From Planctomonas sp. JC2975 (lineage in GTDB: Bacteria > Actinomycetota > Actinomycetes > Actinomycetales > Microbacteriaceae), in the NCBI RefSeq assembly GCF_012985205.1, contig NZ_JABEKS010000001.1:62001-126000 (forward strand): a DNA stretch of 64,000 nt. The letters are read 5' to 3'. Each line of letters opens with the position of its first letter. Within the stretch, counting starts at the first letter, position 1. The translations under genes were made by a program, and so were the position numbers. Under the pieces are notes generated by a model. That model was given only the letters and a program-made list of their open reading frames with translations, was not told the origin of the DNA and made no database searches. Of this stretch, positions 40,148 to 48,542 are shown in pieces.

Positions 40148-40839
40148 CCATCAGACTCGTCTCGCTCGACATGGCAGGCACCACGATCGATGAAGGCGGT
40201 GTCGTCTACGACGTGCTCGCCTCCAGCGTCGCGAATGCTGTCGGCCGACCCGTTCCGTCCGAGATGCTCGCCGCCTGGACCGGAACGGACAAGCGCGAGG
40301 CCATCATCGGCCTGCTCACCGACCTCGGTGCCGACCCTGGGCGAGCGGACGAGGTGTTCGCCGCGTTCTCGGGCCGGCTCGACGACGCGTATGCCGCAAC
40401 TCCTGCGCAGCTCTTCCCCGGCGTGCGCAAGGCCGTGCGGAGACTGCGCAAGCGCGGCGTGAAGGTCGCACTCCAGACCGGATACACGCGCGCGGTCGCC
40501 GAGCCGCTCCTGGTGGCAGCCGGGTGGCGGATCGGTGAGGACATCGACGCTCTCGTCACGGCCGATGATGTCACGGCATCCCGTCCTGCTCCCTACCTCG
40601 TGTTCCGCACCATGGAGGCGACGGGAGTGCGCAGCGTCGCTGAGGTCCTTGTCGCAGGTGATACGGCCAATGACCTCGGCGCCGGCGTGAACGCCGGGGC
40701 GCGGTACGTGGTGGGGGTGCTCACGGGTGCGGCCGACGCGGCGAGGCTGGGCAGGCATCCGCACACCCACTTGCTGCCCGGAGTCGCAGACATTCCTGCG
40801 CTGCTGCAAGATGCCGACGAGTTTTCGGACGAGGGCTGA
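40144..40839 (+). CDS. HAD phosphonatase-like hydrolase (TIGR03351)
   Basis: 231 residues of the haloacid dehalogenase superfamily. Motif I VSLDMAGTTIDEGG (nucleophile D9 and acid A-G-T variant, exactly as in phosphonatases), a cap domain (about 15-90), motif II VALQTGYTR, motif III Lys/Arg in DVTASRPAPYLVF, and motif IV VAGDTANDLGAGVNAG. It is expected to cleave the C-P bond of phosphonoacetaldehyde or to hydrolyse a related phosphoester. The catalytic cap lysine of true PhnX (Schiff base) is not obvious. The GTG overlaps the GntR stop. Divergent from the oxidoreductase operon. Confidence 0.85.
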   Translation: MTIRLVSLDMAGTTIDEGGVVYDVLASSVANAVGRPVPSEMLAAWTGTDKREAIIGLLTDLGADPGRADEVFAAFSGRLDDAYAATPAQLFPGVRKAVRRLRKRGVKVALQTGYTRAVAEPLLVAAGWRIGEDIDALVTADDVTASRPAPYLVFRTMEATGVRSVAEVLVAGDTANDLGAGVNAGARYVVGVLTGAADAARLGRHPHTHLLPGVADIPALLQDADEFSDEG

Positions 40840-41016
40840 CGCCGGCGGATGCCGCGGGTAGCGTGAGGCGCAGAACGCGCGTGAACGGCGTCCGTCGTCA
40901 TCCGATCGGTCCGCGTCCGCGTGTGAAGGACAGAGCGCCACACCACCACACGATGCGGTCGGGCCGCGGATGTCGGCACCGGATACCCGGCTGAGACCGA
41001 TGAAGGAGATCCAGTC

Positions 41017-41430
41017 ATGTCCGTCGTCCTCAATCCCTATCTGAGCTTCCGCGACAACGCGCGTCAGGCGATGGAGTTCTACCAATCCGTCTTCGGCGGC
41101 GACCTCACCGTGAGCACGTTCCGCGACTTCCACATGACGGAGGACGAGAGCGAGCTCGACAAGGTCATGCACTCCCAGCTCACAGCTCCCGGCGGCATCA
41201 CGCTGATGGGTTCCGACACGCCGAACCGCATGGAGTACGCGCCGGGCGGCGCGATCACCGTTTCCCTGAGCGGCGACGACGAGCCGACCCTGCGCCGCTA
41301 CTGGGACGGCCTGTCTCAGGGAGCGACCATCACGGAGCCGCTCGCCCAGGCGCCGTGGGGAGACTGGTTCGGCATGCTGGTCGACCGGTTCGGCGTGGCC
41401 TGGATGGCAAACATCTCCGGCCAAGCCTGA
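41017..41430 (+). CDS. VOC/PhnB-like protein
   Basis: 137 residues: LNPYLSFRDNARQAMEFYQS, VFGGDLTVSTFRDFHMTEDE, DKVMHSQLTAPGGITLMGSD, EYAPGGAITVSLSGDDEP, WGDWFGMLVDRFGVAWMANI. The same broad family as the prophage-interrupted gene (VOC fold, PhnB/glyoxalase-like), but a different subgroup and complete. AAGGAGA lies 9 nt upstream of the ATG. Clear enzyme function has not been assigned to this group. It sits just before the LigD-type polymerase gene and could be unrelated to phosphonates despite the PhnB name. Confidence 0.85.
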   Translation: MSVVLNPYLSFRDNARQAMEFYQSVFGGDLTVSTFRDFHMTEDESELDKVMHSQLTAPGGITLMGSDTPNRMEYAPGGAITVSLSGDDEPTLRRYWDGLSQGATITEPLAQAPWGDWFGMLVDRFGVAWMANISGQA

Positions 41431-41441
41431 TACTGGAGCGC

Positions 41442-42494
41442 ATGGCAGACGAGACCACGCTCGACGTCGACGGGCCGCACGGCCCGCGGTCGGTGCGCAT
41501 CAGTCACCCGGGACGCATCGTGTACCCGGAGGCGGGGATCACCAAACTCGACCTCGCGCAGTACGCCGTCACCGTCGCGGATCCGTTCCTGAAGGCGAAC
41601 GGCGACAGGCCCGTCTCGCTGCAGCGGTTCCGCGACACGATCGACGGCGAGCAGTTCTTCTCGAAGAACCCGCCGCGCGGCACGCCGTCGTACGTGCGCG
41701 ACGTGACTGTCGTGTATCCGAGCAAGCGCTCGCATCCGCAACTCGTGCTGGATGAGCCGGCTGCGATCGTCTGGGCGGTGCAGATGGGCACCGTCGTCTT
41801 CCATCCGTGGGCGTCTCGCGCCGGGGATTCGGACGATCCCGACCAGTTGCGCATCGATCTCGACCCGCAGCCCGGCACCGACTTCACCGACGCCGTCCCG
41901 GCCGCCATCGAGCTCCGCACGGTGCTCTCGGATGCCGGTCTCGAGGCGTACGTCAAGACGTCCGGCAATCGCGGGCTGCACGTGTTCGCACCGATTCGCC
42001 CCGAACACGAGTTCCTGGAGGTCAGGCACGCGGTCATCGCCGCTGCCCGCGAGCTGGAACGCCGCATGCCGGATGCCGTCACCACCGCCTGGTGGAAGGA
42101 GGAGCGCGGCGAGAAGATCTTCGTCGACTTCAACCAGGCGAACCGCGACCGCACGATGGCCGGCGCATACAGCCCGCGTGCGCTCGCGCACGCACCTGTG
42201 TCGTGCCCCGTCACGTGGGACGAGCTGGAGGGAGTGGATCCGCGCGCCTTCACGGTCCTCACGATGCCTCAGCGGCTGGCGGACGTCGGCGACCCATGGG
42301 CTGACTTCGGCGAGCGCCCGGGCGGCATCGACGTGCTGTTGTCGTGGTGGGACCGCGACGTGGCGAACGGCCTCGGCGAGATGCCGTTCCCGCCCGATTT
42401 CCCGAAGATGCCGGGCGAGCCGCCACGCGTGCAGCCGAGCAAGAAGGTCGCCGACAACTGGGACGCCGACGGCAATCGAGTCAGCGAGGGGTAG
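41442..42494 (+). CDS. Stand-alone LigD-type polymerase (primase-polymerase)
   Basis: 350 residues, the size of polymerase-only LigD relatives (LigPol/PrimPol-like). Signature pieces: IVYPEAGITKLDLAQYAVTV, DGEQFFSKNPPRGTPSYVRD, AIVWAVQMGTVVFHPWASRA, LRIDLDPQPGTDF (catalytic D-x-D), VKTSGNRGLHVFAPI, and WWKEERGEKIFVDFNQANRD. It fills gaps with NTPs in end joining. No ligase or phosphoesterase domain is attached, but a ligase gene follows convergently. ATG 41442 follows the VOC stop by 11 nt. Confidence 0.9.
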   Translation: MADETTLDVDGPHGPRSVRISHPGRIVYPEAGITKLDLAQYAVTVADPFLKANGDRPVSLQRFRDTIDGEQFFSKNPPRGTPSYVRDVTVVYPSKRSHPQLVLDEPAAIVWAVQMGTVVFHPWASRAGDSDDPDQLRIDLDPQPGTDFTDAVPAAIELRTVLSDAGLEAYVKTSGNRGLHVFAPIRPEHEFLEVRHAVIAAARELERRMPDAVTTAWWKEERGEKIFVDFNQANRDRTMAGAYSPRALAHAPVSCPVTWDELEGVDPRAFTVLTMPQRLADVGDPWADFGERPGGIDVLLSWWDRDVANGLGEMPFPPDFPKMPGEPPRVQPSKKVADNWDADGNRVSEG

Positions 42495-42523
42495 ACGCTT
42501 CGCCGATCGAAGAGCGTTCGCCG

Positions 42524-43582
42524 CTACTTCAGCACGCGTGACAGGTCGTACGCTGCCGGCACCTCGAGTTGGTCGAACCTGCACGATTCGGGCTCGCGGT
42601 CGTCCCGCCACCTCTCGAACTGCACGGTGTGGCGGAAGCGCATCCCCTCGAGCTGGTCGTACCGCACCTCGAGTACGCGTTCCGGGCGCAGCTTGACGAA
42701 TGAGACGTCCTTGCTGGAGGAGAAGCGACTGCGTTCGCCTTCACCGGTGACGGCGTTGCCGTCCGCGTCGCGTTCCACGAGCGGTGCCAGTTCGTCAACG
42801 AGCTCCAGTCGTCGCTTGTCGCTGAACGCGGATGCCCCGCCGACGCTACGCAGCATTCCGTCGGCGTCGTAGAGCCCCAGCAGCAACGATCCGACGCCGT
42901 GTCCGCTGGCGTGCACGCGGTATCCGAGCAGCACCACATCGGCCGTGCGGTGGTGCTTCACCTTGAGCATGGTCCTCTTGCCCGGCGCATACGGTGCGTT
43001 CAGCGGCTTGGCGACGACGCCGTCCAACCCGGCGCCCTCGAACTCGACGAGCCAGCGTCGGGCGAGGCCGACATCCGTTGTCGTCTGGCACAGGTGCAGC
43101 GGATGGGCCCAATCCGCCGCGAGCGACTCCAACGCGTCACGTCGCTCGGCGAACAGACGGTCCATGAGATCGTCGCCCTCGAGCTCGAGCAGATCGAACG
43201 CGACGAACATCGCCGGTGTGGTCTCCGACAGCATCGCGATGCGGCTCGCGGCCGGATGGATGCGCTGCGACAGTGCCTCCCAGTCCAGCCGCTCGGAGCC
43301 GGGTTCGCCGCGTTGCAGCACGATCTCCCCGTCCAGCACGCAGTGCGGCAGCTGGGCGGCGAATGCGGCGACAAGCTCGGGGAAGTACCGGGTGAGCGGC
43401 TTGGATCCGCGGCTGCCGATCTCGACTTCTCGGTCACCGCTCGCGTCGGGCTCGCTCACCGCGACGATGCCGCGGAAGCCGTCCCACTTCGGTTCGTAGG
43501 ACAGACCGCCCGCCACCGAGTCCTGATCCGGAACGGCGGGGATCGCCTTGGCGAGCATGGGTGCTGGGAGTGTTTCGGCCAT
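42524..43582 (-). CDS. ATP-dependent DNA ligase (LigC-like)
   Basis: 352 residues. Nucleotidyltransferase motif I with the adenylated Lys in SYEPKWDGFRG (K32), motif III FVAFDLLELEGDDLMDR, motif IV GLDGVVAKPLNAPYAPGKRT, motif V MLKVKHHRTADVVLLGY, then an OB-fold C-terminus (FSSSKDVSFVKLRPERVLEV, RFRHTVQFERWRDDREPESC). The size fits single-domain LigC-type ligases, which seal nicks in repair. It converges on the polymerase gene, an arrangement seen with backup end-joining sets. Confidence 0.9.
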   Translation of the reverse strand: MAETLPAPMLAKAIPAVPDQDSVAGGLSYEPKWDGFRGIVAVSEPDASGDREVEIGSRGSKPLTRYFPELVAAFAAQLPHCVLDGEIVLQRGEPGSERLDWEALSQRIHPAASRIAMLSETTPAMFVAFDLLELEGDDLMDRLFAERRDALESLAADWAHPLHLCQTTTDVGLARRWLVEFEGAGLDGVVAKPLNAPYAPGKRTMLKVKHHRTADVVLLGYRVHASGHGVGSLLLGLYDADGMLRSVGGASAFSDKRRLELVDELAPLVERDADGNAVTGEGERSRFSSSKDVSFVKLRPERVLEVRYDQLEGMRFRHTVQFERWRDDREPESCRFDQLEVPAAYDLSRVLK

Positions 43583-43620
43583 GTGCCGATCATGCCCCGA
43601 AGCGCGCGCTCGGCACAGGG

Positions 43621-44508
43621 TCAGCCTCCGGATGTCCGAACGGATGACGCACCCGAGGTGCCGGCAGCATCCGCCGTCCACAGGTGCATGGTGGCGTACG
43701 CGCGCCACGGGCGCCAGCGCTCGCCGAGCTCAAGGGCCTCGGCGGGCGAGACGCCCCCGAGCGCTCTGCGCAGCACGAGATCGCCGACCGGATACGCGTC
43801 GGGATCCCGCAGCACGCGCAGCGCCAGGTAGTCGACCGTCCAGGGTCCGATGCCCGGCAGGGCGAGCAGTTCGGCCCGCACTGCGCCGGGGTCGCTGGAA
43901 CGTCCGATCCGGAGCCCTGAGGCGAACGCGCCCGCGAGGGCGATCACCGTGCGGGCCCGAGCGAGCGGGATCCCGACCGCCGCGCGAAGCTCCTCGAGCT
44001 CTGCGGCTGCGACGATCGCAGCATCCGGGAACTCGATGAGCCCGTCGGCTCCAGGGGACCCGTACGCCAAGGCCAAGCGTCCGGTGAACGTGCGGCACGC
44101 CGCGAGCGACACCTGCTGACCGAGCACCGTCTGCACGGCCGCCTCGAAGCCGTCAGGATGCCCGATCACGCGCACCGCCGGCCGCTCCCGGACCAGCGGA
44201 CCGAGCACCGGATCGGGATCGAATGCCCTGGTGATGCGATCGAGGTCCGTGTCGAGGTCGAACCACTCCCTGACGAGTTCGACCGTCTCCGGATCCGCCG
44301 CGCCGCGGACGGCGACACCCTCCGCACGGATGTCGACTGCGACGGGGGCGACGCCGGATGCCGTGCGCACCAGCCTCGTGACCGTTCCGGCGACCGGATC
44401 GATGCGTTCGACCCCCGGCACGCTGTGGTTCACGAGCGATCGCATCACGACGTCGCGGTCGAGCCTGCCGGACAGCACGATGTCGTCGTGCGGAACGACG
44501 TCGCTCAC
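43621..44508 (-). CDS. DNA-3-methyladenine glycosylase II (AlkA-like)
   Basis: 295 residues. The helix-hairpin-helix with a Gly/Pro-rich loop (LLALPGIGPWTVDYLALRVL) is followed by catalytic Asp D243 in YPVGDLVLRRAL. The N-terminal AlkA-type domain is PHDDIVLSGRLDRDVVMRSL and so on (SFDP-x-x-L-x-like), and VQTVLGQQVSLAACRTFTGR precedes the HhH. It removes alkylated purines. The GTG at 44508 overlaps the Ogt stop. Last gene of a sigma-ogt-alkA operon. Confidence 0.88.
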   Translation of the reverse strand: MSDVVPHDDIVLSGRLDRDVVMRSLVNHSVPGVERIDPVAGTVTRLVRTASGVAPVAVDIRAEGVAVRGAADPETVELVREWFDLDTDLDRITRAFDPDPVLGPLVRERPAVRVIGHPDGFEAAVQTVLGQQVSLAACRTFTGRLALAYGSPGADGLIEFPDAAIVAAAELEELRAAVGIPLARARTVIALAGAFASGLRIGRSSDPGAVRAELLALPGIGPWTVDYLALRVLRDPDAYPVGDLVLRRALGGVSPAEALELGERWRPWRAYATMHLWTADAAGTSGASSVRTSGG

Positions 44509-45083
44509 GCCGCAGCCTCGAGCTGCAGGAGGGCGCGCTTGGCGTCCAATCCGCCTGCGTATCCGCCGAGGGATCCGTCGCCGCGCAGCACACGGTGGCA
44601 CGGCACGACCACCGGCAGCGGGTTCGTGGCGCAGGCCGTGCCAACGGCACGGAACGCGCGGGGGCGACCGGCGGCATCCGCGAGCTGACCATAGCTGGCC
44701 GTGTGCCCGTACGCGATGGTGGGCAGCAGCCGCTGCACCTCGCCGCGGAACCCGCGGCTGAGGCTGTGGTCGAGCGGCAGGTCGAACTCGGTACGTCGGC
44801 GCTCGAAGTATTCGCCGAGCTCGGCGACCGCCTTCTCGAGCCGCAACGGCGCCTCCAGCACACGGGGGCTCACGCGGTCGGCGAGGGTCTGCAGCACGGT
44901 GTCGAATCCCTCTCGTTCGAACGCTATGCGCACGATCCCGTTCGAGGTGGCCGCGACGAGCAGCCGTCCGATCGGCGAGTCCGTGTACCGGTAAGCCACA
45001 TCGAGGAGGCCGCGCTCGCCGGCCTCGCGTTCCAGCCTGTCGTGCAGGGCGCTGAGCCGCTCCTGCATGTCGTTCGTGGTCAT
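44505..45083 (-). CDS. ogt: Methylated-DNA-protein-cysteine methyltransferase (Ogt)
   Basis: 192 residues. The acceptor Cys is in LPVVVPCHRVLRGDGSLGGY (C162 in PCHR), preceded by IAYGHTASYGQLADAAGRPR and ACATNPLP, the helix-turn-helix and finger of Ogt/AGT proteins. It transfers the methyl group from O6-methylguanine to itself. The N-terminus lacks the Ada metal-binding domain. An ATGA overlap with the sigma gene upstream and GTGA with alkA downstream suggest one mRNA. Confidence 0.93.
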   Translation of the reverse strand: MTTNDMQERLSALHDRLEREAGERGLLDVAYRYTDSPIGRLLVAATSNGIVRIAFEREGFDTVLQTLADRVSPRVLEAPLRLEKAVAELGEYFERRRTEFDLPLDHSLSRGFRGEVQRLLPTIAYGHTASYGQLADAAGRPRAFRAVGTACATNPLPVVVPCHRVLRGDGSLGGYAGGLDAKRALLQLEAAA

Positions 45084-45595
45084 CGCTTCGCTCCCATCGT
45101 GCGCCGAAGCGAGCGGATGCCGTCTGCCGCCGCACGTCTCGCCGCTTCGGTCGATCCGCCGATGATGTCCGCGACCTCCTGGTACCTCAGTCCGCCCAGG
45201 TAGTGATAGGTCACCGCCTGACGCTGACGCTCAGGGAGCGTCGACACGGCTCGCGCCACCTGCGCCGACTCTTCGCGGGACTCCGCCGCGATCTCGGGGA
45301 TCCCGAGCGCGCTGCGATCCTCTGGCAGCTCTTCGACGGTGATCGGACGCCTGCCCTTGGCGCGCAGCAGGTCGATGCACTTGCGTCGTGCGATCGTCAC
45401 CAGCCACGCCTCGACGTTCGCGTCGCCGGGGAGGCGCGGATAGGCGTCCAGTGCCGCAAGGAAGGTCTCCGACCACGCGTCGTCCGCGTCGTGCACCGGC
45501 AGGATCGATCGGCACACGCGCAGCACCACGCCGCCGTGCGTGTGCACGACGTTCTCGAACGGCATGGGCATCATCACACGGTAGACGCTGCCCAC
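45080..45595 (-). CDS. Sigma-70 family (ECF-like) factor of the alkylation operon
   Basis: 171 residues. Region 2 is ENVVHTHGGVVLRVCRSILP, VHDADDAWSETFLAALDAYP, VEAWLVTIARRKCIDLLRAK; region 4 is VSTLPERQRQAVTYHYLGGL, RYQEVADIIGGSTEAARRAA, DGIRSLRRTM. No anti-sigma gene is beside it, and regions 2 and 4 are joined by a short linker. Several starts (GTG 45595, then GTG/ATG up to 10 codons on) are possible. Being in one operon with ogt and alkA, it likely activates DNA-alkylation repair, an actinobacterial counterpart of Ada control. Confidence 0.8.
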   Translation of the reverse strand: MGSVYRVMMPMPFENVVHTHGGVVLRVCRSILPVHDADDAWSETFLAALDAYPRLPGDANVEAWLVTIARRKCIDLLRAKGRRPITVEELPEDRSALGIPEIAAESREESAQVARAVSTLPERQRQAVTYHYLGGLRYQEVADIIGGSTEAARRAAADGIRSLRRTMGAKR

Positions 45596-45610
45596 GACGA
45601 AAGCGTGAGG

Positions 45611-46639
45611 TCACTCCGCGAGAAGCTCGCGGACCAGCGGGATCACCTTCGTCGCGTACAGCTCGATCGAGTGCACGAGCAGTTCGTGGGGCATCGGCCC
45701 GTTCGCGTACTTGAGGTCGAAGCGGTCGACCCCCAGCACACGGATCGCCTCAGCCATCCGCTTCGCGACGGTCTCCGGAGAACCGACGTAGAGCGATCCG
45801 TGGCGCACCTCGCTGATGTACTGCTCCTTGCTCTGCGGAGCCCAGCCGCGCTCGGCGCCGATCCGGTCCATGGTCGCCTTCTGGTACGGATACAGCTGGT
45901 CCATGGCGAGCTCGTCGGTGTCGGCGATGAACCCGGGGGAGTGCATGGCCAACGGCATCGGGTCGCGACCCATCTGCTCCTGCGCACGCTTGTACAGATC
46001 GACATAGGGAGCGAACCGCCCGGCGTTGCCGCCGATGATGGCCAACGCCATGGGGATCCCGTACCGAACAGACCGGATCACGCTCTCCGGGCTGCCGCCG
46101 ACCCCCACCCATGCCTTCAGGCGGCCGGATTCGGTCTTCGGGTAGACCTGCTGGTCCGTCAGCGGCGCCCGCACCGTGCCTGCCCACGTGACGGGATCCT
46201 CGTCGCGCAGCAGGCTGAACAGCTCCAGCTTCTCCTCGAAGAGCTTCTCGTACTGCGACAGGTCGTAGCCGAACAGGGGGAACGACTCGGTGAACGATCC
46301 GCGTCCGAGCGTTACCTCCGCCCGGCCGTTCGAGAGCGCGTCCAGGGTCGCGAATCGCTCGTACACCCGCACCGGATCATCCGAGCTGAGCACGGTCACT
46401 GCCGTGCCGACGGTGATGTTCTTCGTGCGGGCGGCGATCGCGGACAGCACGATGTCCGGCGCGCTCACCGCGAAGTCCGCGCGGTGGTGCTCTCCGATGC
46501 CGAAGGCATCGATCCCGAGCTCGTCCGCGAGCACGGCCTCGTCGATGACATCGCGGATCGTCTGCGCACCTGGACCCTGCTTGCCGTCCTCGTCGAGGGG
46601 GACATCCCCGAATGTGTCCAGTCCGAACTGCACGGTCAC
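45611..46639 (-). CDS. LLM-class flavin-dependent oxidoreductase
   Basis: 342 residues with a bacterial luciferase-like TIM barrel: FGLDTFGDVPLDEDGKQGPG at the start, DAFGIGEHHRADFAVSAPDI, ITVGTAVTVLSSDDPVRVYE, LSNGRAEVTLGRGSFTESFP, GSPETVAKRMAEAIRVLGVD. It uses FMNH2 or F420; the cofactor cannot be told from these motifs. Its stop is 15 nt from the sigma gene start, so it may lead the same transcript, although function need not be shared. The start is GTG at 46639. Confidence 0.85.
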   Translation of the reverse strand: MTVQFGLDTFGDVPLDEDGKQGPGAQTIRDVIDEAVLADELGIDAFGIGEHHRADFAVSAPDIVLSAIAARTKNITVGTAVTVLSSDDPVRVYERFATLDALSNGRAEVTLGRGSFTESFPLFGYDLSQYEKLFEEKLELFSLLRDEDPVTWAGTVRAPLTDQQVYPKTESGRLKAWVGVGGSPESVIRSVRYGIPMALAIIGGNAGRFAPYVDLYKRAQEQMGRDPMPLAMHSPGFIADTDELAMDQLYPYQKATMDRIGAERGWAPQSKEQYISEVRHGSLYVGSPETVAKRMAEAIRVLGVDRFDLKYANGPMPHELLVHSIELYATKVIPLVRELLAE

Positions 46640-46840
46640 AGCGACCCCTTTTCATACGTCTCAGGTGTATGCGAATGCATGGAGCGGCAACGCTGCCGGC
46701 TCCATCATCATTCCCGCCGGGCCATCGCGCGTGCAGCCGCTCTTCCGCACTCCACGTTCGACGGGACCATCCCTTGCCCCATCGCGACGCGACGCGCAAG
46801 GGGTGGGAGACCCCGCCGCCGTCGGCGTAGCGTGACGAGC

Positions 46841-47995
46841 ATGGATGCCCTCGGGCTGGCGAAGAAGCACTCCGATCGTCTGTCGAAGCGCACGGACAAG
46901 CTCGTGAAGTCGCGCACGCGGCACGACGAGCCGGATCCCTCTGCCGCGGAGCCGACCCGTGCACAGGCGGCGCAGCGCAAACGCGAGGCGAAGGCAGCGT
47001 CATCCGCCCGCTACGGTCGCATGCCATGGAGCTACGTGCTCTCGCGCACACTGCGCGAATACGGGCGAGACGGATGCTCCGACCTCGCCGCCGGCCTCAC
47101 CTACTTCTCCGTCCTCTCGGCTCTTCCCGCGCTCCTCGCACTCGTCTCCGTGCTCGGCCTCCTCGGCGCCGGACACCAGGGATCCAAGACCCTCCTCGAG
47201 GTCGTCGACGCCGTCGCACCGCAGCAGGTGCAACCGGTGCTTTCCGAGCTCGTCACCCAACTGACCTCGTCGACGGCAGCGGGCATCGGACTCGTGGTCG
47301 GCATCGTCGGCGCTGTCTGGTCGGCGTCCGGCTATGTCGGGGCCTTCACCCGGGCCGTCAATCGCATCTACGGCGTCTCCGAGGGACGCAGCACCGTTGT
47401 GCTGCGCTCGCAGCAGGTGCTGATCACGGTCGTCGTACTCGTTCTCGTCGTGCTCGTGGTGCTCTCCCTCGTGCTGAGCGGACCGCTGGCACGCACGATC
47501 GGCACGGCACTCGGCGTCGGAGACGCCGTGTTCACGACCTGGGAGGTGATCAAGTGGCCGCTGATCGGCGTCTCGGTGATCCTGGCCGTTGTCGTGCTCT
47601 TCTTCGGCGCACCGAACCTGCGTCACCTGCGCCTTCGCTACGTCGCGACCGGCGCGGCCGTCGCCGTCGTCGTCATGGTGCTCGGATCGCTCGCGTTCGG
47701 CTTCTACACCGCGACTTTCGCGAGCTACAACCGCATCTACGGCACGGTCGGCGGGCTGCTCGTCGCACTGTTGTGGGTCTGGCTGGCGAACCTGGCTCTC
47801 GTCATCGGCGCCGAACTGGGATCCGAACTGCATCGCGGGCACGAGCTCTCGCTCGGCCTGCCGGCGGAGACGGCGGTGCTGCTGAGCGTTCGAGGCAAGT
47901 CGGCATCCGAGAAGGCGGCAGCGAAGCTGCGCGGCGATGTGGCGGTCGGTGCTGCCATCCGCACTGCGGTGGCCGCACAGCGTTCAGTCGTGTGA
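46841..47995 (+). CDS. YihY/virulence factor BrkB family membrane protein
   Basis: 384 residues. A basic N-terminus (KKHSDRLSKRTDKLVKSRTR) then six membrane helices with family motifs GCSDLAAGLTYFSVLSALPA, AVWSASGYVGAFTRAVNRIY, RLRYVATGAAVAVVVMVLGS, YNRIYGTVGGLLVALLWVWL, ALVIGAELGSELHRGHELSL. Once called RNase BN, but no nuclease function is supported. ATG 46841 has TAGCGT 7 nt upstream (leaderless); the frame continues far upstream without sense. Monocistronic. Confidence 0.85.
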   Translation: MDALGLAKKHSDRLSKRTDKLVKSRTRHDEPDPSAAEPTRAQAAQRKREAKAASSARYGRMPWSYVLSRTLREYGRDGCSDLAAGLTYFSVLSALPALLALVSVLGLLGAGHQGSKTLLEVVDAVAPQQVQPVLSELVTQLTSSTAAGIGLVVGIVGAVWSASGYVGAFTRAVNRIYGVSEGRSTVVLRSQQVLITVVVLVLVVLVVLSLVLSGPLARTIGTALGVGDAVFTTWEVIKWPLIGVSVILAVVVLFFGAPNLRHLRLRYVATGAAVAVVVMVLGSLAFGFYTATFASYNRIYGTVGGLLVALLWVWLANLALVIGAELGSELHRGHELSLGLPAETAVLLSVRGKSASEKAAAKLRGDVAVGAAIRTAVAAQRSVV

Positions 47996-48137
47996 GTGCG
48001 GATTTCCGCCGAGATCGTCCCGAACCGGGATACCCTGACACCGTTCCCTCCGTGCCCGTCCTTTCGGCGACACCATCGGCGATCAGACTCGCCGGACCAC
48101 CGCACTGCCACAGCACCACCGGACAAGGGAGACAGCG

Positions 48138-48452
48138 ATGATCGCGTCCATCCTCGAGAACGACACCGTGCACTTCGACCACAGGGGCGTCGGATACGTC
48201 ATCCATCGCCTCGGTCCCGAGGACTGGGCGGTGCGTTCGGACGACGGACGCACCATCGGATCCCTGACGGTCATGTCGCCCGAAGGCGAGGAGCACGAAC
48301 CCGTGTACGGCGGCGTGATCGCTGGGCAGACCGAGACGGACTACGAGGGCTCCGACTGGGAGTCGATCGTCCGCGGTCTGGTCAACGAGGCGCTCGAGGC
48401 TGACGAACGTGCCGCGGCGGGCGAGGCGGTCAGGGCGCAGCCCGGCGCCTGA
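48138..48452 (+). CDS. Hypothetical protein
   Basis: 104 residues, acidic: MIASILENDTVHFDHRGVGY, VIHRLGPEDWAVRSDDGRTI, GSLTVMSPEGEEHEPVYGGV, then EGSDWESIVRGLVNEALEAD. It looks like a small globular beta-rich protein with a C-terminal helix. A good AAGGGAGA ribosome site precedes the ATG. No family is recognised. It stands between yihY and the LigD gene. Confidence 0.65.
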   Translation: MIASILENDTVHFDHRGVGYVIHRLGPEDWAVRSDDGRTIGSLTVMSPEGEEHEPVYGGVIAGQTETDYEGSDWESIVRGLVNEALEADERAAAGEAVRAQPGA

Positions 48453-48542
48453 ACCGCGGCCGCGACTGCGACCACCCGGCAGCCGTCGGAGCGCCGGCCT
48501 GATCCGAGCCCAGCGACCTTCTGTCGCGCCCGGGTTCTCCGT

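Noticed and set aside
45203-47995. 930-codon rightward frame covering sigma, LLM gene antisense and yihY
   Set aside because: Only the last 384 residues (yihY) make sense; the rest is antisense to conserved genes.
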